A DNA stretch of 64,000 bases from contig NW_023998415.1 of assembly GCF_014805625.2 (NCBI RefSeq), forward strand, positions 14,900,750 through 14,964,749, in the 5' to 3' direction. This stretch comes from Glossina fuscipes (taxonomy: Eukaryota > Arthropoda > Insecta > Diptera > Glossinidae). Below, piece after piece: positions 61,312 to 64,000 of the stretch (position 1 is the stretch's first letter; each line of letters begins with the position of its first letter). The notes below the pieces were generated by a model, which was not told the DNA's origin, ran no database searches, and was given only the letters and a program-made list of their open reading frames with translations. A program made the translations under genes and the position numbers.

Positions 61312-61540
61312 CTCCCGGGATTTATTGATCGATGCATTAAGTATAGTTTTTCCTGTTCCATATTAGAGTTGATACATCTTATTCAGTCTCGGGATTTATT
61401 GACTGATGTGTCAAATTCCTATTCAACTGTATTGCATATTAGAAATCATATATATATATATATATATATATTATTCAGTTCCGGGACTTATTGATCGATG
61501 TATTAAATATAGCTTTCCTGTTCCATATTAGAGATGACTT
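61312..61540 (+). repeat. Three-copy minisatellite, unit about 70-80 bp
   Basis: Copy 1 (61312-61376) and copy 3 (61478-61540) share CGGGA, TTATTGATCGATG and CCTGTTCCATATTAGAG. Copy 2 (61386-61450) is more diverged (CGGGATTTATTGACTGATG, GCATATTAGAAAT). A TA array (61449-61471) separates copies 2 and 3, and ATTCAGT precedes copies 2 and 3. No coding is seen. Confidence 0.85.
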
Positions 61541-62095
61541 ATATCAGCCAATCCGCTAATTTATTGCCCCATAAGCAAAATAGAACTTTCCTTAAATTAC
61601 CAACAATTTGTTTACAAATCGTGCAAAAACATCTCATATACGATACAAATAACAATCAAATATCGTACATAACCTACTAACCGATGCTAAGTGGTTCAGT
61701 CTAAGCTGAACAAAACATTCTCATCATAATTAATTGACTGAAGAGCCTAGGATTAAGGAGAGTCTTTTTAGCAAATGTTGAAGCGGCAATCATTCAAGAT
61801 AACCCTCTAGATGTAATTAAGGATTAGTATAAGAATGACAACAGACAATCAGGACCTAAATTAATAGATTACTAAACGATTATATAATTAAGTTGTCTAT
61901 TTTAAAAACACCTACGGATATCCCTTGCTTTTGGAGAGAGCGATTCGTTTCCTAGCATCATGAACGGAGAGAGAGAGAAGTGTTTTCCTTAACAGCAACT
62001 TAGCATGTTAACCTGCACTCTTTATATATGGAGTAATATTAATGCTGTGTTTACAAAGGATTCCTCTACGAATCTTATTTTAATTTTCCAATTCT
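61541..62095. other. Non-coding DNA, nothing recognised
   Basis: No feature beyond a short GA run at 61968-61978. Confidence 0.5.
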
Positions 62096-63212
62096 TTTTC
62101 CCATTTTTTTTCTCCTTATTGTAGGTTTCCATATTGCTCGCTTTATATACACGATCGTTTGTGTGTATTGACATTCAGTATTTTACACGATACTTGGTGG
62201 CAAATTCTTTTTCCTATAACAAACACAAATAAACACGTAAAATGCAAGCACAAACACGTTGCGAATGTATATAAATGCATATATGTATGTAAATATATCG
62301 TTGGTATAATTGTGGTTGTGCCATCTTTGTTTTTCTTGTTGTTTTTACTATATTTTTATACATAAAAATATACACATATATATTTACATATATATAGTTG
62401 TATATATATATATATATGTACATATATATATATATATGTAACACTAAATGGTCTAAAACTCATTCGAAAGCTCAACAAAGTTATATCAATTGTACGTATA
62501 TGAAGATGAGACCGACCAACACTTGTTCTTTGGCTTTAAGTTTACATAAATAGATGCATATATCTGTGCAGACAAGCATACATATGAACAGAATTACCAT
62601 TCTACTGCACTGTGTAACATTATCGTCATCGTCACCAGTACCGGTACCATCACCACCACCATCACCATCAACACTGCCACCGTCGTAATCATCATCAGCA
62701 TCATTGACGACCGTGGAAGTTTAAAGAAGCAACTGTTGTACTTTTTGTAATGGCCTGACACATATATAAACTCTGTGTATTGTATATATTTGAGTACTTT
62801 TGTGTGTTTGTGTTTTTGTATATATGGCTGTGTGTATGTTCGTATTTGTGTGTATACGTTCATATGTATATTTATTGTGCTTTTTGTCGTTTTTGTCGTT
62901 TTCATTCTGTGCTTTTCTCTCTTTACGGTCTTTTTACATCTCTTTTTTTTTATAATTCTGCTTTAGTTTGGTTTACAGTCTACGGTTTGGGTTATATTTG
63001 TTTCAGAGTATATATATGTATGTTTGTATATGCGTATATGTGCGCATCCGTATGTTCTCTATGGTTCTGTCTGTTTGTCCGTCCGTCCGTCTGTCCGTCT
63101 GCAGTTGAGTGGTGCTGTGCTCATTATCAAAAGTAGTTTTTACTCCGTGTATTTTTTATTATTAATTTGCTGCTGTTGTTTTCTTTTGAGCTTCCATCAT
63201 ATATATGTGTAC

Positions 63213-63271
<59 letters not shown>

Positions 63272-63277
63272 ATACAC

Positions 63278-63311
<34 letters not shown>

Positions 63312-63671
63312 AACGTATATGCGTTTGGGTGAATGTGTATATTGAAGATACAAATATTTTTTGTTGCAATTGTTTTTTTTTTGCGTTTTTTTTTTTTTGA
63401 CTTCAGTAAAAAATTCTTTTAAATTCTCTGTAAATTGTTGTTGCTATTGTTGCTGTTACTGTTCAACTACTGACATTACGTCTACTGTTGCCGCCGTTTA
63501 GCTGTCGTTGCTGATTCTCAGTCTCAGCATTTTTTGTTCAGTGTTTTTTCCCTCGTTTTTCTTCTTTTACTCTAAACTGCTGAAGTGTGTGTGTACTGCA
63601 CTCGATTTTTCTTTTTTATAATTTATCTTTAATTTTTTTCTTCGTGCATTTTTTCTTTATATTATTGTTGG

Positions 63672-63705
<34 letters not shown>

Positions 63706-64000
63706 ATAATTTCTTTTCATTTTTCACATACACAGCTAGATACATACAAATGCCTATACGTGTATATGTTTATATATATTTTCCAGTTTTACGAAATGTT
63801 TGTCTGTCCATTAAAGTTTGTATGTCCGCTCGTTCGTATGTCCCTCTGTCTAACCATCCGTTTAACGTTCATCCATCCGTCCATCCATATACTCTCTGGC
63901 TCTGGCATTTCATATGTCCGTGTATGTCTATGTTAGTTCGTTTGTTTGTAAGTTTGTTTGTTTGCTTGACTTCGTTTAATGTATTTTTTATTGCAGTTGT
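62096..64000. repeat. T/TA/TG-rich simple-repeat block 10
   Basis: TA arrays at 62398-62440, 63217-63263 and 63277-63302, an ACCATC-type array at 62640-62672, CCGTCTGTCCGT at about 63078-63102, a GTT array at 63668-63706 and ATCC/GTCC-type tracts at about 63846-63885. Frames such as 62780-63136 are low complexity. Confidence 0.8.
63981..63996 (+). promoter_or_regulatory. Candidate 3' splice site at window edge
   Basis: GTATTTTTTATTGCAG ends at 63996 and is followed by TTGT. It is a strong consensus match for a fly acceptor, with possible branch-point sequence just upstream. If used, the window would be the 3' part of a large plus-strand intron. Only four following bases are visible, so this cannot be tested here. 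Confidence 0.35.

Overview
This window looks like non-coding DNA from a higher fly (Diptera, Brachycera). A tephritid fruit fly such as Bactrocera, Zeugodacus or Ceratitis is my best inference. The reasons are strong AT-richness, very dense opa-type (CAA/GTT, CAG/CTG) and dinucleotide repeats, R1-clade non-LTR retrotransposon relics, Tc1 and mariner relics, and many diverged copies of a dispersed repeat with the core CGATCGATTCAGAATCAC. I found no intact protein-coding gene, no bacterial-type operon, no rRNA, no functional tRNA and no CRISPR array. The plausible setting is a very large intron or an intergenic span. A good splice acceptor (TTTTTTATTGCAG) at 63984-63996 might mark an exon just past the right edge.

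Two kinds of DNA alternate. Simple-repeat-dense blocks lie at about 3.9-5.5, 11.9-14.1, 20.4-23.0, 25.7-29.1, 31.9-34.3, 37.1-39.6, 41.3-44.7, 48.2-51.25, 52.3-53.35 and 62.1-64.0 kb. They are packed with poly(A)/poly(T), CAA, CA, TA, GATA and similar tracts, and I recognised no transposon remains inside them. The quieter stretches between them hold all the recognisable transposon relics.

The relics, left to right, are: an R1-clade LINE ORF2 fragment on the minus strand at 5.99-7.11 kb, with its YADD box mutated to YADY; a Tc1-like transposase catalytic fragment on the minus strand at 16.93-17.57 kb; a Tc1-like helix-turn-helix fragment on the plus strand at 19.2-19.43 kb; a mariner-like transposase N-terminal scrap on the minus strand at 23.3-23.49 kb; a LINE RNase H scrap on the plus strand at 30.9-31.33 kb; a probable tRNA-derived SINE with an 8-bp target-site duplication at 40.63-40.82 kb; and two R1-clade LINE relics in tandem at 55.8-57.6 kb, of which the first ends in a poly(A) tail. 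All are broken by stops, frameshifts and deletions.

A dispersed repeat (here 'family Q') occurs about nine times in both orientations. A second family with CTGTCCGT runs occurs as an apparent degenerate tandem pair at 34.3-35.2 kb. Two 100-base N gaps (32552-32651 and 42849-42948) each lie between a poly(A) run and a microsatellite, so they are probably assembly breaks caused by low complexity. The most interesting leads are the SINE, the family Q repeat with its small hairpin core, the mutual exclusion of simple-repeat blocks and transposon relics, and the ACAC/ACAT-rich DNA directly 5' of an R1-clade insertion.
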